Source: Alcaligenes faecalis (lineage in GTDB: Bacteria; Pseudomonadota; Gammaproteobacteria; Burkholderiales; Burkholderiaceae_B). Taken from it: 64,000 nt of DNA. The stretch spans positions 2,239,233 to 2,303,232 of the forward strand of contig NZ_CP168006.1 in assembly GCF_041521385.1 (NCBI RefSeq). The letters are read 5' to 3'. Made by a program: the position numbers and the translations under genes. Every line of letters begins with the position of its first letter. The first letter of the stretch is position 1. This document shows, one piece after another, positions 1 through 8,291 of the stretch. The notes beneath the pieces are model-generated. The model was given only the letters and a program-made list of their open reading frames with translations, was not told the origin of the DNA and did not search any database.

Positions 1-2
1 GC

Positions 3-812
3 CGACAGCGAGCCGCACTGCTGGATTGGGAAAATCTCTTCATGTTTGCGATGGCGGTCAACAATGGTGTGACGCCTGCTCCGCGGATTGGGGACTCGGA
101 CTTCGGTATCTGGTTCAAGCATAAGGGCGCGCATGCCTTCCAGGGTACGGTAGAGAGCCGTGAGATCCTGGACCTGATGAACTTGATTGATACCGAGCTG
201 ATGCCCGCATTCGAGCAAGGGGATGTGAAAGGACAGGTTTCGCGCTTGCACGAGCTGCGTGATCGAACCCGGGCGATTGGTTTGCACCTGGATCGCTTGT
301 TTGAGCAGCAAAACGAGCTGGAGTCTGGTCGGGACGTGTTGACCCGCCTGTTAAGCCGCAAGTACCTGCCGGTCGTTCTTAGCCGGGAAGTGGGTTATGC
401 CCAGCAGCGGGGATCGCGTTTTGCTCTGCTGGCCGTGGATATCGATTTCTTCAAGCGCGTCAATGACACTTACGGGCATGACGCGGGTGATCGTATTCTG
501 CGTCAGTTTGCCGAGCTGCTTAGCAATAGTGCTCGTGCTGGTGACTATGTGTTCCGTCTTGGGGGCGAGGAGTTCCTTCTGGTATTGGTCGACGTGGATG
601 CGGATGGTGCGATGCGCGCTGCTCGTAATTTACGTCTTCGCATCCATGCAGAAACCTTCCGGGTTGTGGATGGGGAAACTATGAGTATCACTGCCAGTAT
701 TGGTGTGGCTTTGTACGATGGACACCCCGATTACGAGCGTACGCTGCGTCGCGTTGACCGCGCCTTGTATCAAGCCAAAGAAGAAGGACGTGATCAGGTC
801 GTGTACGTCTGA
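3..812 (+). CDS. Diguanylate cyclase, DosC/BpeGReg (globin-coupled) type, 5' truncated by window edge
   Basis: The reading frame is already open at base 3, so the gene begins upstream of the window. The visible part has a middle domain containing WENLF, SDFGIWFKHKG and AFQG, which resembles the linker domain of E. coli DosC, followed by a full GGDEF domain. The active-site loop reads GGEEF. An RAGD motif five residues before it fits the RxxD product-inhibition site. The C-terminal GHPDYER and ALYQAKEEGRD also match DosC. Such enzymes make cyclic di-GMP from two GTP under control of an N-terminal heme globin; that domain is outside the window, so the globin is inferred. No partner phosphodiesterase is visible. 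Confidence 0.85.
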   Translation, partial: RQRAALLDWENLFMFAMAVNNGVTPAPRIGDSDFGIWFKHKGAHAFQGTVESREILDLMNLIDTELMPAFEQGDVKGQVSRLHELRDRTRAIGLHLDRLFEQQNELESGRDVLTRLLSRKYLPVVLSREVGYAQQRGSRFALLAVDIDFFKRVNDTYGHDAGDRILRQFAELLSNSARAGDYVFRLGGEEFLLVLVDVDADGAMRAARNLRLRIHAETFRVVDGETMSITASIGVALYDGHPDYERTLRRVDRALYQAKEEGRDQVVYV

Positions 813-1032
813 TAGAACGCGCTTGTCCACCCTTTTATGTCGTATGGCGGCAACCTGTGCTACAAGTGCGTATAGTTTTGTTCTTGCCAGTGTTTACCGC
901 CTGATTTCTGACTATGTGTGGCCTTTGAAATAGGGGCTCCGGGTCCGATGTGGTGCGATAAACACAATTATATTGAATGGCATAGACGCTTTGGCCTCAG
1001 GCTGAAGCAGGATTTGTTTGCGAGCTGATTTT

Positions 1033-1881
1033 ATGCATCCCCGTTTGGCTGTTCTACCCCAGTATTTACTCCCTAAACAGGCACTGACCGAGTTTCTAGG
1101 CGGCTTGGCTTCCAAGCCTATGGGCGGGCGTACGACCTGGCTTATCAAGCGGTTTATCGATCGTTATCAGGTCGACATGAACGAGGCGGAAAACGCCGAT
1201 CCAGCCAGCTACGCCACCTTTAACGAGTTCTTTGGTCGTGCCTTGCGCCCAGGTGCCCGCCCTATTGCGGATACGCCACTGGTCAGCCCGGTCGATGGTG
1301 CTATTAGCCAACTGGGTCCTATCCAAGGCGCCGAGGTGTTCCAGGCGAAAGGCCATAGCTATTCAACCACCGCGTTGGTGGGCGGTGATGCTAAGGAAGC
1401 TGCCCGCTATCAGGATGGAGTGTTTGCAACCCTGTATTTGAGTCCCAGTGATTATCACCGGGTGCACATGCCTTGCGCGGGTGTTCTTAAGCGCATGATT
1501 CATGTGCCGGGCGATTTGTTTTCGGTCAACCCTACGACAGCACGTGGTGTCCCCGGGCTGTTTGCGCGTAACGAACGTGTAGTCTGCTTTTTTGACTCTG
1601 AGCAAGGCCCTTTCGTATTAGTGCTGGTGGGAGCGACGGTAGTGGGCAGTATGGTTACAGTCTGGCATGGTGTGGTGAATGCCTCGCGCGATGGCAATAT
1701 CCACGAGTGGAACTACGATGGCCAGCATATTGCTTTGGAAAAGGGGCAGGAAATGGGCCGTTTTTTGCTGGGTTCCACGGTGGTGATGCTGTTCCCTAAA
1801 GAAAGTGGATACCGTTTTGATCCTAGCTGGCAGCCTCAAGGTGTCATTCGCCAAGGCCAGGCGATGGGTTATCAGGGCTAA
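1033..1881 (+). CDS. psd: Phosphatidylserine decarboxylase proenzyme
   Basis: Psd converts phosphatidylserine to phosphatidylethanolamine at the inner membrane and self-cleaves to form its pyruvoyl group. The protein follows E. coli Psd closely: YLLPK near the N-terminus, PVDGAISQLG (Asp of the processing triad), DYHRVHMP (His), VPGDLFSVN, and LGSTVV near the C-terminus, where cleavage before the Ser generates the pyruvoyl cofactor. I chose the ATG at 1033 (282 residues) because MHPRLAVLPQYLLPK matches the family start. A TTG at 1018 with AGGA five bases upstream is the alternative. A strong terminator follows. It is a single-gene unit with no visible partner. Confidence 0.95.
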   Translation: MHPRLAVLPQYLLPKQALTEFLGGLASKPMGGRTTWLIKRFIDRYQVDMNEAENADPASYATFNEFFGRALRPGARPIADTPLVSPVDGAISQLGPIQGAEVFQAKGHSYSTTALVGGDAKEAARYQDGVFATLYLSPSDYHRVHMPCAGVLKRMIHVPGDLFSVNPTTARGVPGLFARNERVVCFFDSEQGPFVLVLVGATVVGSMVTVWHGVVNASRDGNIHEWNYDGQHIALEKGQEMGRFLLGSTVVMLFPKESGYRFDPSWQPQGVIRQGQAMGYQG

Positions 1882-1900
1882 ACCCTGTTTTCCAATGAAT

Positions 1901-1935
1901 AAAACCTGTGTTCAAGTGGACACAGGTTTTTTTTT
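1901..1935 (+). terminator. Rho-independent terminator of psd
   Basis: The arm AAAACCTGTGT (1901-1911) pairs with ACACAGGTTTT (1920-1930) around an 8-base loop. The T run continues to 1935, 20 bases after the psd stop. Confidence 0.9.
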
Positions 1936-2078
1936 GTCGTCGGGCCGTTCCAAGGTTTGGCGTTTCCGGGAAAAAACTCTCCCTCGGGGGGCAGTAAGCC
2001 GAAGGCGTAGCGTAGGGGATTTTTGGGACTGTTCGGCGCTTAAAAGTTGCTTGTATTCAAGATGTTTGTGGAGTGAGT

Positions 2079-3080
2079 ATGAAAAGGTGGGGGGCGATAG
2101 TGATCAAGATTTTGGTCCTGTTATTGGTCTTGGTGATAGCGACCTGGGGGACGCTGGCATTGCAGTTTCAGTTGTCGGCAGGCTTGGGACGCTGGTTGGC
2201 TATGGCCGGCTGGATAGCGGTGGCTGTATTGAGCTTGTACGCTTTGAGCAAGGGCAAGAATTGGCTCTTTGTTCCTCAGATCTTGGGTTTTCTAGTTCTG
2301 GTGGGGTGGTGGAGCAGCATTGTGCCCAGCAATGCTCGGGAATGGGCGCCTGATGTGGCCAGAATGAGTTACGGCGAGGTAAATGGCTCTGTTGTGACCC
2401 TGCATAATGTGCGCGATTTTAACTGGCGCAGTGAAACCGATTTTGATGAGAGCTGGATACAGCAAGCCTACGATTTGCAGACGATCAAATCGGTAGACAT
2501 GTTCCTGTCGTACTGGATGGGCCCGATTATTGCCCATACCTTGGTGTCTTTTGGCTTTGAGGATGGTCGCCATGTGGTGTTCTCGGTAGAAATCCGCAAG
2601 GAAAAGCATGAGGGCTTTTCTGCAATAGGCGGTTTTTTTAAAGATTTTGAACTGAGTCTGATCGCGGCGACCGAGCAGGACATTGTGCGTACTCGCAGCA
2701 ATGTGCGTGGTGAGGATGTGTATATGTACAGCGTGGAGTTATCCAAACCGGCTATGCAGGCACTGTTTTTGTCGTATGTGGAGCAAGGTCAGCAGTTACA
2801 GACCACTCCCCGCTTTTACAACACGTTGACGGCTAACTGCACGACCATTGTTTATGACATGGTCGCCAAAATTGTGGACGGCGTGCCGTGGGACTGGCGT
2901 GTGCTGGCGTCGGGCTATTTGGCCGAGTATGTGTATGGTTTGAATGCTTTGGCGCCAGACCATAGTTTCCAGGAACTGAAGCAATTAGGCTATATCAATC
3001 CAAGGGCTGTGTCGCAGCAGGACGGGCAAGATTTTTCAGCCTTGATTCGACGGGATTTGCCTCTCGTAAAGCCTTTTTAG
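2079..3080 (+). CDS. DUF4105 (Lnb N-terminal periplasmic domain) membrane protein
   Basis: About 333 residues. The first 85 residues hold three hydrophobic helices (about 5-25, 30-50, 62-80); the rest is a predicted periplasmic domain. IAHTLVSFGFEDG and TANCTTIVYDM carry the His and Cys typical of DUF4105, a family related to papain/NlpC-like folds and to the Lnb lipoprotein acyltransferase group; that role is not shown here. The ATG at 2079 is preferred over the GTG at 2073 because GGAG (2070-2073) is correctly spaced only for the ATG. It stands alone between psd and a convergent dehydratase. The substrate is unknown. Confidence 0.7.
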   Translation: MKRWGAIVIKILVLLLVLVIATWGTLALQFQLSAGLGRWLAMAGWIAVAVLSLYALSKGKNWLFVPQILGFLVLVGWWSSIVPSNAREWAPDVARMSYGEVNGSVVTLHNVRDFNWRSETDFDESWIQQAYDLQTIKSVDMFLSYWMGPIIAHTLVSFGFEDGRHVVFSVEIRKEKHEGFSAIGGFFKDFELSLIAATEQDIVRTRSNVRGEDVYMYSVELSKPAMQALFLSYVEQGQQLQTTPRFYNTLTANCTTIVYDMVAKIVDGVPWDWRVLASGYLAEYVYGLNALAPDHSFQELKQLGYINPRAVSQQDGQDFSALIRRDLPLVKPF

Positions 3081-3173
3081 GGCTTTTTTAGGTGTTTTTG
3101 TTCCACGTGAAACATATGTTTTACTGATTATGATCTAATAATTAGATTGTTTTTTTGGAATAAAAAAATAAAG

Positions 3174-3212
3174 AAAACCCCAGCATATGAAAATCATGTT
3201 GTGGGGTTTTTT
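3174..3212. terminator. Bidirectional terminator between convergent genes
   Basis: AAAACCCCA (3174-3182) pairs with TGGGGTTTT (3202-3210), with partial pairing inside. A and T runs flank both sides, so it can serve the DUF4105 gene and the dehydratase gene. Confidence 0.85.
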
Positions 3213-3295
3213 AGTGATTTTTTGCGGCTGGAATAATAACGGCGATATGGCAACTGTCCGATTTTGTTAAATGTTCAAGTTTTGCCAAGAAAGGC

Positions 3296-4213
3296 TCAAG
3301 GCGTCGCTCGCCATTGCACTAACTGCTCCAGTGTCATGGTGTTGCCACCACACACCACAACCAGAATGTTTTTGTAGGGAGCCAGTGCTTCATGGTCCAG
3401 GTACAAAGTCGATAAAGCCGCGCCACATGCGGGTTCAACTAGAACGCGGTGGTCGGTCAGGAAACGTAAACAGGCGCTGACGGCCTGGGCATCACTGACC
3501 TGAACGCAAGTAGTGGGATGGGATTGGCTAATGGCATATGCCTGGTCACAAACACGTGGTGCTGCCAGCGAGGTGGCGACCCCACTGACCTGACTGAGGG
3601 TGATGTGCTGGCGTTGTCGTACTGACTCGCCCAAGCTGGCGGTGCCTTCGGTTTCGACGGCAATAATGGTGGTCTTGTCCCAACCTTGTTCTCGCAGACC
3701 TTGTGCTATGCCGCTTAGCAAGCCTCCTCCCCCTACCGCCAGCAAGACGGCATCGGGCTGTACGCCCATTTGAGCGACTTCAGTAATCAGGCTGGCATGG
3801 CCTTCCCAAAGCAAAGGGTCGTCAAAGGGGTGAATCAGGGCATCATCTTCTTGCACCAGGGTCAACGCATATTCATGGGCCTCCTGCCAATTCTTGCCCA
3901 CCACGTGCAGCTCGGCTTTTTCCCGTTGAATCAAACGCCTGGCGTGTTCGCTGGTGCTTTCAGGGACGACAACAAGGGTTGGGGTGGTGAGCCGGCGCCC
4001 CGCGTAAGCGACGGCAATCCCTGCATTGCCACCTGAGGAAATGACGAAGCGTTTCTTGTTTTGTTGAGCATGATGCTGGCACAAGTGCCCGATACCGCGA
4101 ATCTTGAATGATCCGCTAGGTTGTAATGCATCCATTTTTAACCAGATTTGTTTGCCGAGTGGATCGCTCAAGGCATGTGAATAAATAAGTGGTGTCTCAA
4201 GGTGAAGAATCAT
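3296..4213 (-). CDS. PLP-dependent L-serine/L-threonine dehydratase
   Basis: A 305-residue fold-type II PLP enzyme. SGSFKIRG carries the Schiff-base Lys (near residue 37), SSGGNAG binds the substrate carboxylate, and VGGGGLLSG is the phosphate-binding glycine loop. It lacks the C-terminal ACT regulatory domain of biosynthetic IlvA, so its size resembles catabolic serine dehydratases and TdcB. These enzymes deaminate Ser or Thr to pyruvate or 2-oxobutyrate. A C-terminal VVVCGGNTM segment also fits the family. It is monocistronic and ends at a shared terminator. The exact substrate cannot be fixed from sequence. Confidence 0.85.
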   Translation of the reverse strand: MILHLETPLIYSHALSDPLGKQIWLKMDALQPSGSFKIRGIGHLCQHHAQQNKKRFVISSGGNAGIAVAYAGRRLTTPTLVVVPESTSEHARRLIQREKAELHVVGKNWQEAHEYALTLVQEDDALIHPFDDPLLWEGHASLITEVAQMGVQPDAVLLAVGGGGLLSGIAQGLREQGWDKTTIIAVETEGTASLGESVRQRQHITLSQVSGVATSLAAPRVCDQAYAISQSHPTTCVQVSDAQAVSACLRFLTDHRVLVEPACGAALSTLYLDHEALAPYKNILVVVCGGNTMTLEQLVQWRATP

Positions 4214-4775
4214 TTCTTATCGTTCCAGATTTTATAGTGATCTGCGAGGGCATGATAAGTGCTCAAGGCCCTGTTCACCCCATTTTATCGATCTGAAACA
4301 GGTGTGGCTGAAGATCTTGAGCTGTGTTTTGTGACGGTCAGGTCAAGCTTTGGGGAAACGGTGTGGAAAGGATGTTTATAGCAAAGGGCCTGGGTTTTGT
4401 AACTGTCTGCGCTCTTTGCACCAAGCCTCATAATTAGCGTTTAATGTGAGGCGACTTACTATCTGTAAGTTTGTCTGCACCTTCTTACAATTTCGCTTCT
4501 TCGGGGCCTTGGTGTTCAAGCTAAATTAAGGGCTTATCTGATAAAATCCCAGTTAAATTGCCCGACTCAAGACCTTTTTGCGTATAGGATTCAGGCTTGG
4601 TCTTAAGCGTTTAATTTTAAGTGCATGATAAGCACAAAAAACCATTCCAATCACTCCGGCCATAAAGCAGGGTTGTTTTTTGCTTTGCCTGATCGGAATA
4701 AAAACAATAATAACCAGAACTTATTTCTAGAAAAGGCGCTGTTGTAGCGGCTCTTAAAGGAATAAAGATTTTGTT
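4214..4775. other. 562-base intergenic region
   Basis: AT-rich divergent spacer between the dehydratase and the winged-helix gene. Apart from the candidate promoter at 4231-4258 and a small hairpin CTTAC-TATCT-GTAAG around 4455-4469, I see no gene, tRNA or repeat. AAAGGA about 12 bases before 4776 is the likely ribosome site of the next gene. Confidence 0.5.
4231..4258 (-). promoter_or_regulatory. Candidate sigma70 promoter for the dehydratase
   Basis: Read on the minus strand: TTATCA (4253-4258), a 16-base spacer, then TATAAA (4231-4236). It would give a very short leader before the ATG at 4213. The -35 matches only 4 of 6 positions. Confidence 0.35.
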
Positions 4776-5129
4776 ATGAAAACTGCTACCAGACCTGCTG
4801 ATATATATATGCGTTTTTTGCAGCTCGCCGATTCGCTGCATACCTTGCCTTGCTTACCTTGCCTGGACCCTCTTGAAGAGCGTATCTTGGTGCTGGTTGC
4901 CAAGGCGTCAAAAGATTGTCTGCGTTTGTCGGTACGCGATGTCATGGCCGTAGAGCGGCTGGGGTCGCCAGCGACCATACATACCCGGCTCAAGTCCATG
5001 CGCGAGAAAGGCTGGATCGTTCTCAGTGACACGGAGGACACACGCCGCAAACAAGTTGATCTGAGCCAGGCTGCCCTGCTGCATTTTGACCGCCTTTCTG
5101 CCTGTCTTTTAGAGGCGGCTAATGTCTGA
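4776..5129 (+). CDS. Small winged-helix (MarR-like) putative regulator
   Basis: 117 residues. The central part reads as a winged helix: a helix around LEERILVLVAK, a recognition-helix candidate SPATIHTRLKSMREKGW, and a wing SDTEDTRRKQVDLS, as in MarR proteins (DxRxxxxxLT-type wing). It is shorter than a normal MarR protein (about 140-150) and lacks clear dimerisation helices at both ends. Two Cys (CLPC, near residue 26) are close together. It is monocistronic, with long non-coding flanks on both sides; target and ligand are unknown. Confidence 0.5.
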   Translation: MKTATRPADIYMRFLQLADSLHTLPCLPCLDPLEERILVLVAKASKDCLRLSVRDVMAVERLGSPATIHTRLKSMREKGWIVLSDTEDTRRKQVDLSQAALLHFDRLSACLLEAANV

Positions 5130-5354
5130 TTGCACAAATAGTGTAGTGATGCATTGTGTGTACTTCCAGAATCTGCAGACAGTAAGCTTTTGGCATCACG
5201 CAAATAAGTTGGACGCATTTATCCCAAAAGTACGTATGTCCGACACAAAAAAGAAAGGCTAAAAATCAGGCATTTGTTCCAAGATTTGCCTGCCAGCAAA
5301 GAGTCTATTTTCTATACTCAAGACTCATGTTGAATTTCCAGGTTTGGAGGCAGA

Positions 5355-6143
5355 ATGCGCTTACCCATCTATCAGGTCGATGCCTTTACTGACACCTTGT
5401 TTGCAGGCAACCCTGCCGCTGTGGTGTTGTTGTCCGAGTTCCCTGACGACGCTTTGATGCAGTCGATTGCGGGCGAGAACAATTTGGCTGAGACGGCCTT
5501 TCTGGTACCACAAGGTCCGGATTTTGGCTTGCGCTGGTTTACCCCCACGGTAGAAGTGCCCTTGTGTGGTCACGCTACGTTGGCCAGTGCGGCGGTCGTG
5601 CTGCAATACATACGTCCTCAAGATAGCCAAGTGGTGTTCCATACCCTGAGTGGTGCGTTGACGGTGCGTCGCGATGAGACAGGCTATGTCATGGATTTTC
5701 CGGCGCGTCCGGTTACTCGTGTGGATGACGATCCCAGGCTGGAAGAAACTTTGGGTACCAAGATTACGCAATTGTGGCGTAATGACTTTACCCATTTGGC
5801 TGTAGTGGAAACCGAGGAACAGGTGCGACAACTGCAGATAGATACGGCAGCTATGATGGCGATTGGTTACGAAGGATGTATTGTGACCGCGGCGGGCTCG
5901 GGCCAGTTTGATATTGTCAGTCGCTTTTTTGCGCCCGGTCACGGCATTGAAGAAGATCCTGTGACGGGGTCGGCTCACTGTGCCTTGTTGCCTTATTGGG
6001 CCCCTATTCTGGGTAAAAATCATCTACGGGCTTATCAGGCTTCCGAGCGTGGGGGCGTACTGGATTGCACCTTGGATGGTGATCGCGTGTTTCTGAAGGG
6101 GCAAGCCGCCATGTATATGGAAGGCCATATCCAGGTTGGTTAA
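5355..6143 (+). CDS. PhzF-family isomerase
   Basis: A 262-residue protein of the PhzF/diaminopimelate-epimerase fold. MRLPIYQVDAFTD at the start, AGNPAAVV, NNLAETAFL with the conserved catalytic Glu, LCGHATLASA, and DPVTGSAHC near the C-terminus are family hallmarks. PhzF itself isomerises a phenazine precursor, but no other phenazine gene is nearby, so this is a PhzF-like enzyme of unknown substrate, as is common in proteobacteria. TGGAGG five bases before the ATG decides the start. It stands alone. Confidence 0.85.
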   Translation: MRLPIYQVDAFTDTLFAGNPAAVVLLSEFPDDALMQSIAGENNLAETAFLVPQGPDFGLRWFTPTVEVPLCGHATLASAAVVLQYIRPQDSQVVFHTLSGALTVRRDETGYVMDFPARPVTRVDDDPRLEETLGTKITQLWRNDFTHLAVVETEEQVRQLQIDTAAMMAIGYEGCIVTAAGSGQFDIVSRFFAPGHGIEEDPVTGSAHCALLPYWAPILGKNHLRAYQASERGGVLDCTLDGDRVFLKGQAAMYMEGHIQVG

Positions 6144-6196
6144 GGTGGCGTGGGGCGTGCTTTTTGTAGGGTGATTTTTATGCTTTTTGATCTCTT

Positions 6197-7222
6197 ATGA
6201 TTCCTGTCGCGCCGTTTTCGCCGATACTTTTATTGCTCATTACGCTTGGCCCGCTCGCATTGTTTTTTTTGCTGGTTTGGGTGGTTTTGCTTTTAGTTCA
6301 GCCACAGCGGCGGGCAAACTTTAAGAAAAACCCCTGGCCACGAATACTACTTTTACTTCCCTTGCTGGTATTGGCGCTCTACTACAGTTTTTTCCAGTGG
6401 GAGGTCTATCAGTTCAAGAAACGTCAGGAACAGGAGCTGGCTAGTCGCCAGCATGTTTTAAAAGAGCCTGGTCGTTTTGCTGGAATTGATATGCCAGCCG
6501 GAACAGAGCTGGAGTTGAGTGTATGGGGCGACCCGGACAGCGTGTCCTGGGCTCGTTTTCCGGAGGCGGTCATGGTGGGCAATGCCCCAGTACTGTCCTT
6601 CGAGCGCCCCCGTCCCGATCTGCAAAACTCTAGCTGGAAACTGCATCTGGCCGGTGATGCAACGCTGGAGGGTTGGCAGTGTGATGGCAGCCAAGTAATT
6701 GAAATGGAACAAGATTCTACGGTAGAGACCGGCTTTCGCTTTGTTAGCTGCTTTTTGAGCAAAGGGAACCGGATTACAGGCTGGAGTCCCTATGCGGCGG
6801 CTTCCAATATGAGCTCTGCTCCGGACCTCATGCTGGATTTGCCTGCTGGAACCTTGGTTCAGTCCCGACCCGACGGAACTTTGTACACCAATGGTGATCG
6901 GGATCAGGACCGTTGGATGGTACGTGTAGAGGAAGAAGGCTTACAGATTCAGGCATGGAACCTGCTTTTGGAGCATGCTTATTTCTCAGTCGATAAAAAT
7001 AAAGACTTGCTCTATCTCTCTCAAGCGCGATTGGCTCAGAAAATTCAATTGGGTGGGTTTACCTATCTGGCCGGTACTCGTGTGTCTACACCTAACTATC
7101 GTTTTTACCCTCAGTGGCCTCTTTTACTGAAAATGGTATTGGACTCTGGTGAGGATTCGGTTCAACGTAAAGAACAGTTCCATACGTTGCCCGATGGCCA
7201 GATTTTGGACGAATTTCAGTAG
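6197..7222 (+). CDS. Unknown two-helix membrane protein
   Basis: 341 residues. Two hydrophobic helices (about 8-34 and 47-66) are separated by a short basic loop (QPQRRANFKKNP). A soluble domain of about 270 residues follows. In that domain PAGTELELS and PAGTLVQSRPDGTLY look like a repeated PAGT-type unit, and WQCDGSQV and FVSCFL place two Cys that could pair. I do not recognise a family. No strong ribosome site precedes the ATG. It lies between the PhzF-like gene and the fecR-like gene. Confidence 0.6.
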   Translation: MIPVAPFSPILLLLITLGPLALFFLLVWVVLLLVQPQRRANFKKNPWPRILLLLPLLVLALYYSFFQWEVYQFKKRQEQELASRQHVLKEPGRFAGIDMPAGTELELSVWGDPDSVSWARFPEAVMVGNAPVLSFERPRPDLQNSSWKLHLAGDATLEGWQCDGSQVIEMEQDSTVETGFRFVSCFLSKGNRITGWSPYAAASNMSSAPDLMLDLPAGTLVQSRPDGTLYTNGDRDQDRWMVRVEEEGLQIQAWNLLLEHAYFSVDKNKDLLYLSQARLAQKIQLGGFTYLAGTRVSTPNYRFYPQWPLLLKMVLDSGEDSVQRKEQFHTLPDGQILDEFQ

Positions 7223-7378
7223 TTAACGGCGCAATGCTGGCTTTTTTTACCTGTAATCTGCATTTTTTTTGTGGTGAGTGTAATTAAATAAGGCGAATTT
7301 GTTTTGGTTGGCTCAATTTGAGTTAATGTAAGCATTTGAAGCGATTGTATAAAATAAAAACGTAACATTTTCAAAAGT

Positions 7379-7459
7379 TGGCTGTTAGACAGCCAGAAAT
7401 TTGGTGGCTACTGGTTTCCTTTCCTGAGGTTTGGGGCTCGAGCGGCAGGAACGTGCCGC
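7379..7459 (+). promoter_or_regulatory. Two hairpins in the leader of the fecR-like gene
   Basis: TGGCTGT-TAG-ACAGCCA (7379-7395) and GCGGCA-GGAACG-TGCCGC (7442-7459) lie in the 289-base spacer before 7512. Neither is followed by a T run, so they are not normal terminators. A role in expression of the fecR-like gene is inference only. Confidence 0.4.
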
Positions 7460-7511
7460 CATCCTGAAACCGCCCTATTGCTGGCGTAACTGAACAAGGT
7501 TAGATGCCGCT

Positions 7512-8264
7512 ATGACGACATATCAAGGGGAGCTGCTGGAGCATACGCAGGCTCACGCACAAGCTGCTTATTGGTTCACTCGCTTGAACTCCGGCGAGGC
7601 GACGGCTGCCGAATTACGGGAATTTGAGGATTGGCGTCGTGACAATCCTGAAAATGAACGTTCATATCGATACATTTGCTATTTTTGTGACGCCAGTCTG
7701 GATGCGCCTGAGCATGAAATCCGCCGTTTATTGGTGAGTTCAGGACAGAAGGCTGCCTCGCTCAAGCTTTCTCACCGTGGTTTGCTGGCCGGCTTGTTTG
7801 TTGTGACCTTGGCGCTGACGGTGTTTTTCTTTTGGCCGGAGCGGGTACTGCGACAAGAGCATCTGGTATCGGGTACACAAACGCTGGAGCAGCGGTTTGT
7901 GGATGGCACTGTCGTGCGACTGGGGCCTGATTCAGCTCTTGAAGTCCGCGAGTACGAGGACAGGCTGAATCTGCAACTGTTACGCGGTCAGGTCACTTTG
8001 CTGCTGGCTGATCCCACACAAAAGAGCGTGACGGTCTTTAACAGTTTTGCGCAGGCACGCAGCGACAAGGGGCAGTTTTCGGCCTTTCTGGACAGCGATC
8101 AAATGAAGTTTGCCGTGGATACCGGCTCGGTCGAAGTCTCCAGTGGAACATGGTGGCGTCGGCAAATCCGGGTGCTGATTCCTGGTCAGCATATTTTTGT
8201 GGATCGATGGTCTGGAATGAAACGGGTTCAACCCGCTCCTATATCTCCCAATAAGGCCGACTAA
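7512..8264 (+). CDS. FecR-like transmembrane anti-sigma/sensor protein (orphan)
   Basis: 250 residues. The N-terminal 55 residues (AAYWFTRLNSGE, FEDWRRDNPENERSY) match the DUF4880 sigma-binding region of FecR proteins. One membrane helix lies around residues 89-108. The periplasmic part carries a FecR domain (RFVDGTVVRLGPDSAL, LRGQVTLLLADP). FecR proteins normally pass a signal from a TonB receptor to an ECF sigma factor encoded next to them. Neither a FecI-type sigma gene nor a receptor gene is present on either side, which is unusual. The stop codon lies inside a hairpin shared with the converging autotransporter gene. Confidence 0.85.
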   Translation: MTTYQGELLEHTQAHAQAAYWFTRLNSGEATAAELREFEDWRRDNPENERSYRYICYFCDASLDAPEHEIRRLLVSSGQKAASLKLSHRGLLAGLFVVTLALTVFFFWPERVLRQEHLVSGTQTLEQRFVDGTVVRLGPDSALEVREYEDRLNLQLLRGQVTLLLADPTQKSVTVFNSFAQARSDKGQFSAFLDSDQMKFAVDTGSVEVSSGTWWRRQIRVLIPGQHIFVDRWSGMKRVQPAPISPNKAD

Positions 8265-8273
8265 AAGTCGGCC
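8255..8273. terminator. Hairpin between converging fecR-like and autotransporter genes
   Basis: GGCCGACT (8255-8262) pairs with AGTCGGCC (8266-8273) around AAA, overlapping the fecR-like stop codon. The following T run is weak, so termination efficiency is uncertain. Confidence 0.5.
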
Positions 8274-8291
8274 TCTTACATTTCAGCGCGT

